Source: Gracilaria domingensis
Lineage: Eukaryota > Rhodophyta > Florideophyceae > Gracilariales > Gracilariaceae
Direction: 5' to 3'
DNA length: 64,000 bases
NCBI GenBank assembly: GCA_022539475.1
Contig: VCMS01000043.1
Location: 186,001-250,000 of the forward strand
Part shown: positions 61,780 through 64,000 of the stretch, one piece after another
Layout: every line of letters begins with the position of its first letter
How positions within the stretch are numbered: position 1 is the stretch's first letter
The notes under the pieces: model-generated
Seen by the model: only the letters and a program-made list of their open reading frames with translations
Databases searched by the model: none
Told to the model about the DNA's origin: nothing
Position numbers and translations under genes: made by a program

Positions 61780-64000
61780 ATGAAGACGAGATCATCCCCA
61801 GCTAAGAAGCGGACAGGCCAAACAAAGTCTACCTCCGCTACGAAGCCCACTGGGTCGAGAAGGGTATCTCCTGCCGTGAATCAGACCGTCAACACAAGGG
61901 GATCTTCTCCATCGAAACAGACGGTTCAGTACCGGACGGCTGTGCAAGAAGAGGAAGATGAGATCATAAAAGGTCCTCTCCCAGACGCGGATGCGCAATC
62001 CACACGAAGAGCTGGTCCATCTGTACCCCAAACTGCACCACAAACTGTGAAGCAGCATGACGATGACGTTGTGCTTCTATTCGCAATAATGGCACGTTCA
62101 AGTGTTTCTAGCCAGCGATCTGGAACACAAGGGATATCTATTCGGAGCAAGACGTACAGACGAATTCGTCAAAAGGTGCCAAGGGCGAACCTCAATCACT
62201 ACCGGATGGTTGTGGTTACTGTTGACATCACTCTCGTGGACAATCGGCCCAATTTACTCTGTGGAGTAAATAAACGCCGCGTTGAAGCCCTTGGGAAGAG
62301 TATGGAGAAGCGGGGCATATTGAATTCGATGGGTTCTCCAGTGGTGGCTTTACAAGATGCTACTACGGGAGAGAGGGATACCGACAAGTGACGCCTAACG
62401 AAGACGTGCTTTATTGTTGATGGTTTGCATCGTCTGAAGCTATGCAATATTGGGCAGAGACTGATGCACCGAAGTGGAAGAGATTAGCCAAGTTTCGGAG
62501 TTGCAATCTGCTGATACGAAGAGATGGGAGGCCCATCAGGATGAAAGAATTGTTATGTGTTGCTTCATACCTCAATGAGTCGACGAGTACCATGCGAAGG
62601 ATGATATTTGCAGACAAGATACACTCTATAGTGAGTGTGGTCGCCATTCTAATTGAAGATGTTGGGGGGGTGACGCCGGCAGACGTGGACCCTGCAGAAG
62701 TGACAGAAGTGTTAAAGGAGAGCCAACTGATTGGGACTGTGCGAGAGCGTCAGTATCTGAGATATTCCAATGTCTCCCTGCAACTCATGTCTCGTAAGGG
62801 AATGCTGACCCATTTAGAGTATATATGTGAGTGACATAGGTCTCACACATCTGTCTCATACTCCGCTATATGTTTTGAATGCTGAGGAGTTTTCCTTCAT
62901 TCTTGATTGTCTTCAGATTTTTCTTTTGAAGGGCAAGTCGACGAAGACAAATCAATGGAAAAGCTTTGAGGAGGTTTGAGGTTTCTTTTATGAAAGAGCA
63001 GTGTCTATGTTCCGCGCGGGTCGAGCAGTAAGAAATGAACTGAACGAGAAAGGGTCGATGGAAGTGTTCCTGAAACGCGAAGTCAGTCTTTCTGCTCCAT
63101 CCAATAAAGATGACATTGAAGGCCCAGACAACAACGCAGCTCTGTATCAGTTCCTTTTGGGACAAGTTGTGAACATCAATACATTGCCGCGCGTTGGGAG
63201 CAGAACGAACTCAATTACAACTGCCACGACTTCGGTTCAGAATCGATTACGGACGATGTTCAAGGTAAATCTGCCCCCCGCACCAGTGAAGCAGTCCGTG
63301 AAGAACAGGAGGACTACCGTTGCTGCTGGTGCAACATCTGCCAGTGAAGAAGGGGAGCCGCGAAGAAGGGCACGAGAACGGGCGCACGTGAGTTATAATG
63401 AAATTGAGCACGGCCGAAATCGAGGTGCCATAGAAGTTCTGGATAGCTCTGAAGATGAACAGCGGGCTCCGCCGAGGAAGAAACAGAGAAGGAGTTTCAC
63501 ACAACAGATGAGATCCATTCTGACAAGCATGACATCGGATGACCTGATGTCTCAACTAAATGAATATGTGCTCAGAGAAAAGTCGATGAAGGTTCAGTTT
63601 GTGGCATTGGGAGAGGGAGAGAATGCAGAGAATGCTGGCAGTTCTGCATTTGTGGATGACGAAGAGCTTCTTGCTATCGTAGTTCCACGGGTTGTCAGCC
63701 TCCAGAAAGATGCTGCGCCAGACCATCAGCAAGAGACAGGTGGGAGGTAATGTAATGACGAGTTACCTACAGCTCTTCCGGAATCTGAAGAGCACGGATT
63801 TGTTCGAGGAGACCCATATGATGGCCCACCGAACCTATCATGGTGCGGGTATGTCAGGCTGAGGCCGCAGGAATGGAAAGGGAAGAACGTAATTGAGCAC
63901 AAGGATCCCTGGCTCAGAGTCATTCACTTGCCGAAGGCACATTGGTCGGAGCTGCTAAGTGTCTCGGATCTCAGAGATGTACACCATCTTGTGTTTTGGA
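61780..64000 (+). pseudogene. Broken gene with ParB-like N-terminal fold, runs off the window
   Basis: Frames at 61780-62391, 62442-62834, 63001-63750 and 63751 to the end read as one protein. Residues to about 120 are basic, Ser/Thr-rich and disordered. The next block has MVVVTVDITLVDN, then NKRRVEALGKSMEKRGIL, SPVVALQDATTGE and FIVDGLHRLK, then WAE. This is the order of the ParB/sulfiredoxin-like nuclease fold (beta strand, helix, PVV strand, then D/G-x-H-R). TGA at 62389-62391, a one-base shift near 62433, a shift near 62830, TGA at 62977-62979 and TAA at 63748-63750 break it. Later parts are charged, with a basic KKQRRSF region and acidic SSEDEQ. ParB-like domains are rare in eukaryotes; a mobile element or a virus-derived gene is possible. 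The gene is incomplete at the right edge. Confidence 0.5.

Noticed and set aside
61780-62834. ParB-like sequence as bacterial contamination
   Set aside because: It is decayed in the same style as the neighbouring eukaryotic elements and carries a long disordered head; there is no bacterial gene context.

Overview
The window looks like nuclear DNA of a eukaryotic alga, most likely a florideophyte red alga of the Chondrus kind; this placement is inference. The evidence is as follows. Compact genes, mostly without introns or with a few short GT-AG introns, lie among decayed transposable elements. Three proteins look plastid-targeted (a BASS-type carrier, a PDZ-like protein and a coiled-coil membrane protein). 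Several nuclear genes are purely eukaryotic (AP-3 sigma, NSE3/MAGE, SAPS-like, mitochondrial IF1). No rRNA, convincing tRNA, bacterial operon or CRISPR array was seen.

Layout. 1-2.6 kb is intergenic with palindromic repeat remnants. 2.6-8.2 kb is an extremely CpG-rich island with a tentative split gene (+), a GC-rich unknown membrane protein (-) and a two-finger C2H2 protein (+). 8.2-10.3 kb encodes a secreted protein with three cysteine modules and long acidic low-complexity linkers. 11.0-11.8 kb encodes a six-helix membrane protein. 11.8-16.5 kb is gene-poor and holds a 794-bp non-autonomous element. 16.5-37.8 kb is the gene-dense core: GT14 glycosyltransferase, nucleotide-sugar/phosphate translocator, CRAL-TRIO protein, PDZ-like plastid protein, a Dug3-WD40-Dug2 fusion, IF1, NSE3, a SAPS-like protein, AP-3 sigma, BASS transporter and a plastid membrane protein.

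38.9-64 kb is dominated by mobile elements. A Ty3/gypsy chromovirus-type retrotransposon (192-bp LTRs, AACC target duplication) carries a pogo/Tc1-like DNA transposon inserted at a TA inside its 5' LTR. Next come an intact coiled-coil ORF, a large minus-strand element encoding a DUF6589-like protein and an XPG/PIN-like nuclease with a Cys-rich tail, a decayed hAT element, a DDB1-like pseudogene, inverted-repeat elements, and a broken gene with a ParB-like motif running off the right edge.

Common themes. Divergent gene pairs share extremely GC-rich intervals, with poly-C tracts just before several start codons. Many premature stops in the mobile elements can be explained by C-to-T change (CAA/CAG/CGA to stop), which suggests methylation- or deamination-driven decay. 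The most notable protein is the single-chain Dug3-WD40-Dug2 fusion, which would join the glutathione-degrading GATase and its scaffold/peptidase partner, separate subunits in yeast. Its M20 domain has lost at least two active-site positions.
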